Positions 38,545 to 51,247 of a stretch of 64,000 bases of DNA are shown here, piece after piece. The stretch lies in NCBI GenBank assembly GCA_038380795.1, contig CM076259.1, positions 97,823,739 through 97,887,738 on the forward strand, in the 5' to 3' direction. The notes below the pieces were generated by a model, which was given only the letters and a program-made list of their open reading frames with translations, was not told where the DNA came from and did not search any database. The stretch is from Pyrocephalus nanus (lineage: Eukaryota > Chordata > Aves > Passeriformes > Tyrannidae). Made by a program: the position numbers and the translations under genes. Numbering within the stretch: the first letter of the stretch is position 1; each line of letters starts with the position of its first letter.

Positions 38545-40648
38545 AATTCTGTGAACAGAAGTGTTTGCCTTAGGTTTTTGAGATTCAGCATCTTATTTGC
38601 AGGAGCTGGCATTAATATTTAAATACTCTGTGGTTTGGGTTACCTTTATGTTTTGTGCATAGGCAACCCAAAAAAGTGTGAGGGAGGAGGCAAAAATGCA
38701 GCTGTGGGACTGTTTTCAATTTTTAAATAAGCTGGAGTGTATTTAGACACCAGTTCTTTCTTCAATTGTCTTAAAAAGAAACGTTCTTAAATATTGTATT
38801 AGGTTTTATATTATTTTTGCAAACTGTAAAGAAAAATATCCAAGAACTCTGATGGATGTTGTGACCATGCAATCTCTCTTACAAACATTACACCACAAGA
38901 GAAAAAGCATTCTTCAGTATTTCAGATGGAGTACTTATGTAGGCTCAACAGTGTCACATTAAAAATACTGCAGCCCCCTTTTGTGATTGAGCCCATTTGA
39001 TCCATGGAGTGAGTTGGAGCAACCAAATACAACCTTGATTAGAAAAGAAAGGACAGGATTGTAGAAGTCACCGCTGAACATAACAGCCTGGGAAATTCTT
39101 TATGAGCAGCCAGTAAAGAAGCAGTCGTGTTTCTGCAATCAGGAAAGATAACGGGACAGCTACAGATAAACATGGAGGACCCAGGCAGTGCTCTGCACTA
39201 TCTAATAATAGTTTGTTCCCTGCACCTGGAGACAACAGGATTGTGCTCTGGAGGGATGAAGCATGGAAGGGATGGAAGGCAAAGGGTGAATAAAACCAGT
39301 TTGCTTCATGTTTTATAAAATCTTTTTCTTCCTTGTCTCTTCCAAATCTGGAGTACCGAATTTGCTTCCTTCAGACAATGTAAGACAATCTGCCCATCAC
39401 TCATACATTCTCCCTCTCAAAATTAGATGAGGAACAAAAAGATGGGAACAAACATCCTGATCATGGAATGGGAATCAGGAGGCCTTTCTCTATGATTGGT
39501 CTTGGCTTTGTAACATGGCTTTTTCCAGCCATCACAAGACTGCGGTATTGACATGGCCTAGAAACACAAATTCTCTGATGGTGGAGACTGAGCCAAGCTG
39601 CTTTGTGGAGGAAAATCTGCAAACAGCGCTGCTGACCCTGACATTAAAATGAGCAGGGATGTGGAGAGGTTGTTGCACTGTGAATGTGACAAGGGACTGT
39701 GAGTGGTTACCAAGTCGTGGCAGCACAATATCCCTCCTATGTCCTTTATTTACCATTCAGTAAAGCCATCACCCAGATGTGAAAAAGAAGCACTGCCACG
39801 AAGAGTCAAAAGGAAAAGCAGGATGGTAAGAGCAAAGAGCATACAAATCATACATGTCTATTTAAAGCTAGTCTTGAGCCAGAAAAATCAGTGAGACAAA
39901 GTTGTGTTTCTTCAGCAAAACCCTGCAACATGTCTTTTAACCTGCAGGACTCATGGCACAGCTAATATTGGGAGAAAATATATGTGTTTTTGACAGGGTA
40001 TGCTCAAAGAGCTGCGGGAGCCATGGAGCACTTGTAACAAGCTTCTTTCTGTCAGCACCAGAATTTTAGCACTGCAGCTCATAGACATTTACTTTGACAA
40101 AGACAGAGAAGCAATCTCATGGTCACCTCACTAGTGCCTTGCAGGGCTAGGGAAAGACAGCTGAGATGCCACCAGCATCAGCTGACACTACAGGAGATTG
40201 CAGCAGTAACAAGAATTACAGGTAATGGGCATTTGTTTGAAATAAACTAGGTACCCCTTAGGCTACAGGAAAAGAAAGCACAGAACAGTTTAAAATTTCC
40301 ACATTGGTTTGGCTACTTGGTTCTCAACCAGTATGTGAATGGATGCAGAGACAAGGGAAGAAGAGCATTCTAATCAACACTCTGCTCCTAGTAGTTGTTA
40401 ATAGAGGAAAAACAGAATATTGGTGTTAATTTTTACGATCAACTCTTACTCTTTTCTTGAAATCACCAATGTCCTGGAGATTTTATGTTCTTGAAGCTGG
40501 GTATAATTTACTCTGATCTTTTAGAGTAAGATTAGGAGTGGAGGGAATGCATAAAAATAATCTGTGTTTATCTGTAATGTCATGAAGTCTTACTGCTTTT
40601 CAGTGTCTTAGAAAAAAAATAAGCGTAAAATATTCAAAGTAGATCACT

Positions 40649-40687
40649 TTGGTTTTGTTTGTTTGTTTTTGGTTTTGTTTTTTTTTT
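40649..40687. repeat. T/G-rich low-complexity tract
   Basis: Runs such as ttggttttgtttgtttg ending in a block of T. Similar in make-up to the 18.7 kb tract. Confidence 0.85.
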
Positions 40688-43600
40688 CACTGTTAAGTGC
40701 ACCATGTTAAATTGTACCATATATCTCACTGAATTTGGCTTCTGTTTTATGGTGCTTGTGCCTTTGATGGTTATTTGTATTGTAGTCTCAGCTATAAAAA
40801 GAATTTAAATTTTTTAAATCAAAGCTCATACTAGACATTTTGCATCGGGAAATATTTGCAAGGTTTATTTTCATGTCAGCTTTTTGGACTGATGATGGGT
40901 GCTGGATATTTATTCAGAATATTTTTCCCCAAGTACTTCTCCTTCCCTCCTCTTATCCCTTTTACACCCATATGCATTCTGAAGACTTTCCAGGCAGGTT
41001 TTGAGCCACGACAGACAGCTCATTCGGCTAAGGCAGAGAGCTCTTGGTAATGATTTCTTAAAAGAGTTAACTGTTAACTAGTTGAATGCCTGACATAGTC
41101 ATGCATTCTGCCTTAGGTGCTTAAACTCAAGGAGTGAAATATTTGCTTTATTTAGAAAAAAAATCAGTAAAGTGATACAAACCTGTTTACAAGAAAGTCC
41201 ACCGATTTTATTATTCCATTTTTTACCGTACATTTCTTTATCTGATTACTGTGGGAATACAGTAACTAGTTGATATGTTTCCTTACAAGTATATGCATTT
41301 ATACCTTTCTGAACTTCATTCTTTTCTCAACTTCCTGACAAAGGAACTCTCTGAATTGCAGACCACATTTCAAGCAGCTTCCAACAAGCCAGAGGGGCTC
41401 AGAAAGAGAGCCCTACAAAGTAGTTTTGCTTAGGATTTTCTCCATCTGTCTGTGGGACTGCCTAGTAAATATAATGCAGACAGCCCATCCCAATGAGCTG
41501 TGAGGACCCTGCCCAACACACACTCACTGTCACAACAGAGGGTTCCCACATACCACACAAGGTATTGCTCAGCTATTCTGTGACTACATTTGCTCATTTG
41601 TTACCTACACAGATGCCTTCAGCAGACAAGACACACAGTATTACTGTCTCTTGGTCTTTTAAATGGTGACCTAATTGTAAAAGCATAACTAGATGCTCAC
41701 TCTCAGCTTCTTCAACTGAGATTGGCATCTATTCCCTTGGCCCCAGATTTTCTCTTTTACTGAAGTTCTGATATAAAATCGGACTCCAAAAGCTTCTTTT
41801 TCATATTATTGAACCATTTCTTCTTTTTTGCTTCTTTTGAACTTAGCTTCTTCAAGGTATTTGGTCTTCTTCTTATATTGTCATATATGTCTTATTCTTA
41901 TATTCATCAGAGAAAGCATTTTTTTCCATGATACAGTAGGGAGAGATATTTTATCTTCTTGCTTTCCCAGCACACCTTAAAATCCACCATGAACTGTGGC
42001 CTGCTGCCTCTTTTATAGGACTCAAGACATGCTGAACAACCTGGAAAGTCCCAGAGCAAGCAGTACAGGTTTGAGAAGGTAGTGACCCTGAGGTCAGTAA
42101 ACCTTCTTTACTGTCAGGCAGGTAACTGTGTTAGGAAAGAAAGGAGTATTTGTAAAGACTCTCCGAGCTTATTATCTGGGTAGAGCTTTGTTGAAGGCAT
42201 ATTTTTTTGGTAAGCAACATATGCTTGATTTTTTTTTGTTTCTTTGGGTGGAGGGAGGTGTAGAGAGATTTCTGCCCAGCAATCCATGAGCCAGTTCCTT
42301 TCCTGTGATAGCCACACACTGCTGTATGTGATCGTGACAGAGACACCTTCAGCCAGCCAGCGTGGTGGGACAGCTTCCCGAGGAACTGTGGGAGTGCTTA
42401 GTGTCTACACTTACATTGTATGCAAAACTCTTAATCAAAGCAGAATTTCTCCTGATTAAAAACAAGTGTTATGGATCGTAGATGGTTGCAAACAACTTAA
42501 ACTCTGTTGTTTGAGGCCCAGAGCTAGAATGAAGTAAAAAAATACACTAAAAAAAAAGTTTATGTAGTCTTGTATTCTCTTCTATTATTCAGCTGCTTGA
42601 TTTTTAAAAAGATGTTGTTTTCTTAAAGAAAAAGGATTTTGGCATATGATGACAGGATTTACTCTGAGTGTACAGAGCCTTTTATTAAAGATTTAGGTGC
42701 ATTTTTCTGAAAACTGAAGAAAACATGAGGTTTAAAGCAATTTGAAGTGGAGGAATGCTTGAAAGTTTTTTACAGTCTCCTTTATTTTTCTATGTCAAGT
42801 CACTAGTTAAATTCACTTTTTCACGTTTGAAACCAAAGTTTTTTTATAGTTTAAGACAATTTAGCTCTCTTCAATAACCATTCAATGCTATATGCAGCAC
42901 AATTCAGAGACAGAAATACGTTTTTAATGTCAATTAAAAATTGTCAATGTCCCATTTCCAAAAGATATGGTCTGAAAAGTGATCTGCTTCAAAACACTGG
43001 GTCTTTAATAGCAATGACTGACAATCACACAATACATTTTATATATTTGGAGAGCTGTGCAGCATATTGCATGTGACCTTATCACTATGGGATTGGTAGG
43101 GATTATTGACCCTAGTTGGTTAAGTGAGACACCTATATCGCAGAGATGGTTACTCATTCAGTACATTATACTACATAAACATACAGTTTGCCAATAGATT
43201 TCATTCCTCTAAATGTGAAAATGTGTAAATTCTCCTAAGAAAAAGCTAATAAACTGTTTCTACTAGCTATTAAAAAAATCCATGAAACACCCTCTGTCAA
43301 GTAGGCATTTTAGGTCTGAAAAACTTTCTTGAGTAAAATATCACAACTTTCCTTTTTCTTATAGCCAGCCACAAAAAAATTCCTGCCAAACACCCATAAT
43401 ATTTATAACTATCTATTTTGAGAATCATTTCATAGCCACAATTGAAACAGTAGGTGAAATAAACTCTAGGAAAGCATGTTCTTTGAAATAACATCATACA
43501 TATGGATATCTAAAATGATAAAATAGAATCATTATCAAGCTACCAGCACATTCAATAGAAATAACATTAAAAATACAACAAAAATAGTTGACATTAAAGG

Positions 43601-43978
43601 GTATAGGCAATGTTATAAGCACAGGAAAAAGTACAAACTCAATGTCCCCAAGGTTTTAATGTTTTCCAGATGTTGACACTATGTCTCAGATGACTAGACA
43701 AATGCTAATTCCAACACAAATGGCCAACCAATGAAAGAATACAGAAGCCATTCTACTACACCCAGCCAAACCATAGATGCAGCGCTGACAAGAACATATT
43801 TGCTCAGGGAGAATAAAAAAGCCTCAGAGGAAGAGGCAGGAGTTATGTCTCCCTTGTGGTAGGCACTGTATACCCTTGTAATAAGAAGACCGTCTGCAAC
43901 TTTGCAGGCTTGTGTTTCATGCAGTTTGGCTGTAACCAGTGAAAAATAGGTTCCTTCATCCTAGTATGATTCTTGGAG

Positions 43979-43993
43979 TTTTTTTTTTTTTTT
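43979..43993. repeat. Poly(T) tract, 15 bases
   Basis: Fifteen consecutive T followed by aaaaatcactg. Confidence 0.9.
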
Positions 43994-45840
43994 AAAAATC
44001 ACTGTGCATTTAGCTGCTCACTTTGAGAATTCTGAAGAAGCAACAGAAAAATTATGTAATTTAATTTTTAAGTCTTAAACACAATTCATGTGGATATCTT
44101 CTCAAATGGAATACCTATCTGTAAGGGTAAAAAAATTACTGTAACACAGAGTTAACATGTGAGGAGGGCCCTGGTCTAGTTTTATCACAACTCCATTTTG
44201 CCAAGATCAAAGTCTTAAGAGCAAAACAGTTATTTACTTCACACAATACTTTATAAGAAATGTCAAACTTTTTGCCACAGGCTATTGTAGAAAGCGTAAT
44301 CAAATATGACCAGAATGAGACTGAATGAATCAATGAAGGAAAAGGTAGTTTGTGACCATGAACCCAGGGTAGGTTAAGATGGAAAGAAGGTGTATAATGG
44401 TTCATGCCGTTTGTGAGAAGATGGTTTTAGATGTCTGCTTTACAAATAGTTCAGAGTATTTTGAAATATACATTCCTGTTCAATCACTGGAGAGTGTTAA
44501 GTGACTTCTGAAAGTTGTTCAAGTGCCTGAAGGTAAACTGTACAAAGCCACTGGGATAGATTTTATTACCACAGATCATTGTTTTTAATGTTCTATGCCC
44601 ATGTGGCCAAACAGAGAAGCAATAATTGAAAGGCCTGGGTAAGACCTTTCTTAAGGTTAAATTCTTTGCTTCATCTACCATATGCCTTACTCTCTAAGCA
44701 TTATGAAGATAGCCTTGGTGCCTTATCACAAAGTACATGTGCCAGTGTTTTCCTTATGCAGCTCAATAAGCAGCTTTCCTCCCTCTGTAAAAATCAACCT
44801 CTCCAAAAATCACGGCATGCAGATCTACATGCAGACTGAGATTTTTTTATCATACAAAGATAACATCAAATGTAACAGCATTACACTCATTTGTTAAGAT
44901 ATGAACTTTCATATCCATTGTAGGAAAATGCATTTGTAACAATCTGTTCTCTGTAATAATTGCTTATTTCAGCAATATTGCCCTGTGTTTCAGTTTAAAA
45001 TGTTCTTGCTTCACCTTTCTTTTTCTATAAAATGTTATGAATCATTTATTCTTTCTATGATTAGTCAAAGTTTACAATAAAGTTTGAAGAACATTCCTAC
45101 TTTTTTCATAAACACCTGCTTTTTCTTTTAAAGAGCTCAAACTGTAGTCCAAGTTAATCAGCATATAGATTTGGACATCCAGATGTAGGACATGTTAAAT
45201 CACTGTGGCTTTAAAATATACAGGAAATCCTTTTGCAATTGCTTAGTGCATATGGTGCTTTTGAAGTTGTTCAATATATTTTTTTCCTTTTCTTTCCTTC
45301 TCCCCCAAACTCCCCCATGTTTTTTGTTTGTATGTTATATTCCCCTTGGATGGTTATGTCATGGACATTTGCAGACCATTTTGTTGCCTAAATATAGGCA
45401 CAAGGTTTTGTGTCAGATGTCATAGTTTGTCCAAGATATGTGCACAGGAACAGCAGACACGACACAGGCCTGCTTCTTTCTTCTTTTCAGTGCCTTTCTG
45501 GAGTAGCAGTAGACACTAAACAGTGCATGAAATAACACTGCCTGCAGTTGTAACATTCTGCAGTGTACATCTACTTCTGAGCTGGGTGTCTAGCCTCACA
45601 TTATAGTCCGTGGTCATGTACTAGGCAGGATTCTTTCCATTCTAAAGTTGGTATCTGAAATGTTGAGAGTCATATCCAGAAGATCTGTTTTTCTCTGTTG
45701 ACTATGAAAGGTGTAAATTCCAAAAGCTGGGTGACTTGAGTTACACCTTGATGTCCACATATACAATCTGTGAAACTACTGGCCAAGTCAAAAGTTACTT
45801 TGTATAAACACAGAAAAAAAATGGCCCTGCATTATCTTGT

Positions 45841-46140
45841 TTTTATTTAAAATTTTATGTGATTAATTGTGGTAATTCAATTCTTTTACTTTCCCTTAAT
45901 TAAGGGAAATGAAAGGTTTTTTCCATTTCCACTCAGATTGTCATTTGGCTAAATGCATTTTTCAGGAGTGAGCAAGTAGCTCATTCTAATTTGTGAATCA
46001 TTTGAATACTCAGGGTTATTTAGCTAATCAGACCCTCACAGCCAATATTAAATTAATTATAGGTTCCTATTACTGGACTTTTCTGTTTATTAATATGTTT
46101 ATATGCCATGATGCAAATAAGATGCTACATGCTCTTTGCT
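45841..46140. promoter_or_regulatory. AT-rich block with palindrome and octamer motif (possible enhancer)
   Basis: Contains a 20-base perfect palindrome (TTTCCCTTAATTAAGGGAAA, 45890-45909) centred on TTAATTAA, a homeodomain-dimer-like core. Further ATTA/TAAT cores lie nearby (gattaattgtggtaatt before it, attaaattaattatagg after it). A perfect ATGCAAAT octamer, the consensus POU-factor site, is at 46111-46118. The cluster and lack of repeats suggest a cis-regulatory element. Function and conservation are untested. Confidence 0.2.
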
Positions 46141-47955
46141 GATGAGTATGTACTGCAGTTCATCTGGTACAAGGATTTTTAAAAACACTGCAGTCTTTCC
46201 AAATGTTTCACAGACTGAATTTTTATGAGATCATAGAGTAACTGATTATATGAAAGAAGCTTTAATACACCGCAGCCTTCAGTGTTGCTATATGATATAT
46301 GACACATGCTTTATGTACTGTATATAAAACATATGCCTGTTCTATATAAGAATCCAGGGCACAACAGTCTCCTGATAAACACCTGTTAGTACTCTATTTA
46401 GAGATTTACTATCATTATCACAAGATCTGAAACCCTTTATCCTCAAGGATGACTCTGTGACATGCTGCTATCCCCATTTTAGTGAATATGGGGACAGCAC
46501 AATACCGGTTGGCAAAGTGACAGCCCAAGGTCTGGGGTGAAATTTAAGCTAATATGGACATTGGAAACTTTATAAACTATCTAACCTGCATCATCCATAC
46601 TCTTAAATTTCAAGAAATATGCATTGTTAACTTGTATCCCTTGCTTTTGTGGGTTATAAGGTGATTTTTTTATCAAGAGCTTTATATTCTAAAATCTCAT
46701 TATAACGTTGCAATAATCTCGATCTTTGGTACAGGTACTACATGTAAGATAATTCTTACTACTTAAATTTGATGGTCATCATGATGTATTCATCAAGGAG
46801 GTATTTAGAACTACTGGTTTTTAAAAAAGTTTATTTTGTATTAGTAACTCATGGGGTGAATATAAGAGTTGATAAATAATGCTGACAAAAGAATTCATTA
46901 CTTTGCATTCATCTGGACAAATTTGCTCAGGAAGTCAGCAATGCCTATGACTATTTAATCTCTGAAAGATCAAAAATAAACAAAAGTCCCCCAGAAAATC
47001 TGAAATGTTAGGACCTTATGCAACGATGTAACTTCTCAGCCACAGCTGTTACAGAATCAAGAAGAGGGTCCAGAGCAGAAGCTCCTGTGACGAACTAGAA
47101 ACTCCTGTTCTTGCTGAGTGGGTAGGAATAGACAACGAAGGACCTGAACAGTTTGAGTGAGGCTGTTCCAGGTTCTGTTTCTCATTTACTATTATTCACT
47201 ACTGAAGTGGTGTAAACTGTGAGAGAGCTTCTTAATGTGGTGCCTGTTTGGAAGAATCTTTTTAGATTATTCTCCACAATCAATGAACAGCAAAACCTTT
47301 TCTAGGAGAGACTAAAGGCAAGAGGCCAGCTGCAATAAAAACATGGTCTAGGCCAGGTCTGAAAAGCATCAGCTAAATGACTGTGCATGACTCAAATCTT
47401 GGAAACTGCCCTTCTCACATCAGTTACGAGTTGTGCTGGTTCTCTGATCACAGCACAGATCTGGCCCATAATGATGCAAAGTTTCCGCACAAAACATGTT
47501 ATGATAAGGCCTGATGCAACAAAGTGCTGAGCAAAATCCATTGCTCATGACACCTATTCAAGATGAGCGCAAATAGAGCCCTTTATGTATCTGGGAGCAA
47601 TTCAAAGCAAAATAATAATAAGAAACCTATGTGTTAGACTTAGGAAGCAGAAACTGAAAGTTACTCCATGTAAATGGAAACAAAATCCTTCAAATTTGTC
47701 AGCATTCACTTTTGTTTCCTTTTTTAAGATTATTAACATAAGTGTTTTTAACAGATGATATTCTAAACAAAAATTAATATTTCAAGTACATTATTCATTA
47801 AAATGAACTGCACATATGCTTAGAAATTCAGCCCAATAGGCCCTGTTCAGGTAAAAGCCCATCCAACAGCAAAGTAGTTCTTGCCTTAATAAAGCATGCT
47901 GGACTGACTCCTCCTCTATAACATAAGGCAAGATTCAGATCAAGATTAGGGCATC

Positions 47956-47974
47956 AAAAAAAAAAAAAAAAAAA
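47956..47974. repeat. Poly(A) tract, 19 bases
   Basis: Nineteen consecutive A, the longest homopolymer noticed in the window. No retroposed gene body recognised upstream. Confidence 0.95.
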
Positions 47975-49119
47975 GACTATTAGCAATAGGCATGCAATTG
48001 CCAGCTAGTAGATGCTTAAACATCATTTTAGGTGTTGTAAGGCCTCCTGCTTGGGCCTGCTTCTCCAGAAGTTCTCCCATGACTTCTGTGTCATGCCTGC
48101 TGGTTCTCTATGGATATGACATGTCTTGGCATGTCTCAGTTGACATGAGGCACTTACTTCAGGCTGACTTTTACAACTGATTTTCTTCTATAGCTCAAAC
48201 ATAGACACCTCAATTCAGAGGTCTTAATGTCAGGCTTAATCCACCTTCCACATTGCCCAGTACATCACTGGAAAAGAGCCATGGTGACATTACCTGCAGA
48301 GTTCTAAAAAATCAACAAATCAAGCAAAGAGAAGCATTATATAGCAGTAAAGATGGAACAGTTACACTGACCTGTGAAAAAAGGAATTCCGAGAGGACAG
48401 CAAGACCGAAGAGGTATGAAGCAGAAAGAGCATTTTGTTTACATTTTCCCCACATGATTTCCCTAAACCATGTGTAAAAGAGAGTAATTCTCTTGCATCC
48501 CTGAGAGAAATGCAGTGGATGGAAGCTAGGCAATCATTTGCTTGACCCTGTTGGCATCAAGCAGAAGGAGGGGACATAAAACACCAGGGAGAATGGAAAC
48601 AGGTCCCTATTTGGAGTGGCAGGAGAATTCCCTCCTGGCCTCCCTCACCTTCCCTGGACTGATTCAGTCCTCTGATTATTACTCACTTCTGGTTGTCCAG
48701 GTCAGCAGTGATGAAGTTGAGAAGTCCTATGGCAATTAAAAAGAACTTTGGAGTGCTGGGATGACTGGCTGAAGGAACAGGAGCACAGGTAGTGTTTTCC
48801 TCAGTCCCTTCAGTAACAGAGAATGCTGAAAGGAATAGGAGAACCCACCTGATCAACAGGTGGCTTAAAGACTGTGGAATTTTGTCATGTGTGGAATTTT
48901 GGGTTTTTTTTTCAATCAAAGATTGGTTTACATGGTGCTAGGCCTGCTGGAGGTAGATGAGGTTCACCTGTCTAAAAGTGGGAGAAGGATTCTAGCCCCT
49001 GAGTTGGCAGGGCTGATTGAGAGGGCTTTAAACTGGATTTGAAGGAGAAAGGAGATAAGACCAGTCTTGCTAGAGATGAGCCTGGGGGAAGTATGCAAGT
49101 GCCAGGAGTGAAATCAATA

Positions 49120-49750
49120 GCCCAGCTGAAGTGCACCTCTGCCAATGCACACTGTATAGGAAACAAACAGGAGGAGCTGGAGACCACTGTGCATCAGGAA
49201 AGCTACGATGTAGTTGCCATCATGGAAACATGGTGGGATGGCTCACATGACTGGAGTGCTGCAATGGAAGGCTGGAAGCTGTTCAGAAGGGATAGGCAAG
49301 GAAGGAGAGGCAGTGGGGTGGCTCTGTACATTAGGGAGTGTTTTGACTGTGTAGAGCTCAAGGATAGTGTTGAGTGCTTGTGGGTGAGAATCAGAGGGAA
49401 GGCTAATAAGACAGACATCCCAGTGGGAGCCTGTTACAGAACACCCAGCCAGGATGAGGAGGCACATGAAGTGTTCTGTAAGCATGAAATTTCATGTTTG
49501 CTAGCCCTTGTACTTCTGGGAGACTAACTTGCTGGATTACTGCTGAAAGCTCAGTGGAGAAGAGGCAGTCTAGGAGATTCCTGAGGTGTGTGGAAGAGAG
49601 CTTCTTGACACAGCTGGTAAGTGAGCCTACCAAGGGTGGGGCCCCACTAGACCTGCTGTTTATAAACAGAGAGGAGGTGGTGGGAGGTGTGGTAATCAGA
49701 GGCCATTTTGGACATAATGACCATGAAATGATAAGAGTTTTTTGGTGAAA
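49120..49750 (+). pseudogene. CR1 ORF2 endonuclease relic
   Basis: The APE-type endonuclease domain of the CR1 at 48690-51479. The first frame (to the stop at 49525-49527) reads ALKCTS-like lead-in, then GNKQEELETTVHQESYDVVA, the catalytic-glutamate motif METWWDGSHDW, FRRDRQGRRGSGVALYIREC and CLWVRIRGKANKTDIPVGAC. The frame stops right after GD: the GDFN catalytic motif is broken by an apparent two-base loss (gggagactaac), which creates TAA. The domain resumes in another frame at 49494-49748 with RRFLRCVEESFLTQLVSEPT and GAPLDLLFINRE. It cannot make a working enzyme. The 162-codon frame starting at 49039 is this relic, not a host gene. Confidence 0.9.
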
Positions 49751-50411
49751 TAAGGAAAGGAGTCAACAAAATGTTTACTTTGGACTTCCAGAGGACAGAC
49801 TTTGACCTACTCAGGACATTGGTTCAGAGAGTCCCTTGGGAAACAGCCATTAAAAACAAAGGGGCACTGGAAGGCTGGACATTCCTTAGGATGGAAATCT
49901 TAAAGGTACAGGAGCAGACTGTCCCTACGTGCTTGTGAGCCGGAAGGGAAGAAGACTGGCTTGTCTGAAAAGAGAGCTTTCACTCGAACTCAAGGGAAAA
50001 AAAGAGTTTATGACCTTTGGAAGGACAGGCAACTGAGGAAGAGTATAAAGATATTGTTAGGTCATGTAGAGAAAATCAGAATGGTGAAAGCTCAGCTAGA
50101 ATTCCATCTGGCCACTGCTGTGAAAGACAATTAAATGTGTTTTTATAAATACATCAGCAACTAGAAGAGAGCCAAGGAAAATCTCCCTCCTTTATTGGAT
50201 GCAGAGAGGAACGCTGTAACCAAGGATGAGGAGAAGACTGAGGTACTTACGGCCTTCTTTACCTCAGTCTTTAACAGAAAGGCTGCTTATCCTCAGGGCA
50301 ACCAGCTCCCTGAGCTGATACACAGGGACGTGGGGCAGAATAGACCACCTGTAATCTAGCAGGATGTAGTTGGTGACCTGCTGTGCCCTTAGACACTCAC
50401 TAATGTTCTCC

Positions 50412-51160
50412 AGGGCTTTGTACTGGGACCAGTTCTGTTTAATATCTTTATTGATGACTTGGATGAGGTGATCGAGGACACATTCAGCAAGTTCACAGAT
50501 GACACCAAGTTGGGCAGGAACTTTGATCTGCTGGAGGGAAGGAAGGCTCTTCAGAGGGATCCAGACAGTCTGGATTGATGGGCTGAGATCAGCTGCATGG
50601 GGTTCAATAACGCAAAGTGCAGGGTTCTGCACTTCAGTCACAACAATGCCATGCAGAACTACAGGCTTGGGGAAGAGTGGCTGGAAAGCTGCCTGGCAGA
50701 AAAGGACCCGAGGGTGCTGGTTGACAACTGCTGAACACAAGCCAGCAGTGTGCTCAGGTGGTCGAAAAGGCCTATGGCATCCCGGCCTGTATGAGGAATA
50801 GTGTGGCCAGCAAGACTAGGGAAGTGATTGTCCCCCTGTACTCAGCACTGGTGAGGCTGCACCTTGAATCCTGTGTTCAGTTCTGGGCTCCTCACTACAG
50901 GAAAGACATTGAGGTTCTGGAGCACTCCAGAGAAGGTCAGTGAAGTTGGGGAAGGGTCTAGAGAGTAAGTCATATGAGGAGCAGCTGGGGAAGCTGGGGT
51001 TGTTTAGCCTGGAGAGAAGGAGGCTCAGTGGAGATCTTATTACTCTCTACAACTCCCTGGAAGGAAGTTGTAGCAAGATGAGGGTTGGCCTCTTCTCTCA
51101 GGCAACCAGCAACAGGACAAGAGGAAACAGCCTCAAGCTGTTGGATCCCAAAGTATGATA
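50412..51160 (+). pseudogene. CR1 ORF2 RT tail and C-terminal relic
   Basis: After the deletion the sequence codes, with stops and frame changes, for [19 protein letters not shown], then TDDTKLG. The catalytic DD is kept at 50498-50503, but alanine of the usual FADD is threonine. Next is the region usually reading [19 protein letters not shown], here with a TGA in place of the arginine codon before WAE. A further frame at 50940-51158 gives [20 protein letters not shown] and [15 protein letters not shown], the ORF2 C-terminal part. Nonfunctional: the RT fingers and palm N-terminus are deleted. Confidence 0.88.
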
Positions 51161-51247
51161 TCTGCAGAGAGGGATTTGAGTGGACTTTGCAGAAAGCTAT
51201 GGGCTACAAGAGCTGGGGAAAAAAACTCAGAAACAACATCAAGCTGT
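51142..51247. repeat. 106-base insertion flanked by near-identical 18-base direct repeats inside CR1
   Basis: GAAACAGCCTCAAGCTGT (51124-51141) recurs as GAAACAACATCAAGCTGT (51230-51247), two mismatches. CR1 sequence is continuous if one copy and the intervening 88 bases are removed. The inserted part ends gctggggaaaaaaactca, a short A run just before the second repeat, as in a small retroposed RNA with a target-site duplication. It does not match any RNA I recognise. Confidence 0.55.

Larger units (their letters stand above)
29839..48689. other. Long stretch without recognisable CR1 or genes
   Basis: 18.9 kb in which I found no CR1 piece, no exon with splice signals and no RNA gene. It is AT-rich with scattered simple repeats: T-rich at 30511-30523, TTTA repeats at 38524-38544, T/G-rich at 40649-40687, 15 T at 43979-43993, 19 A at 47956-47974. 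The longest frames are about 100 codons (32492-32800 -, 34794-35078 +, 35994-36299 +) and show no domain. A hairpin at 32838-32865 and an AT-rich block with a palindrome at 45841-46140 are listed separately. Confidence 0.6.

Noticed and set aside
49039..49527. 162-codon + frame, among the longest in the window, as a host gene
   Set aside because: Its residues match CR1 ORF2 endonuclease (ETWWD, RRDRQGRRGSGVALY), and it sits inside a CR1 copy.
50264..50740. 158-codon minus-strand frame
   Set aside because: Antisense shadow of the CR1 reverse-transcriptase tail on the + strand.
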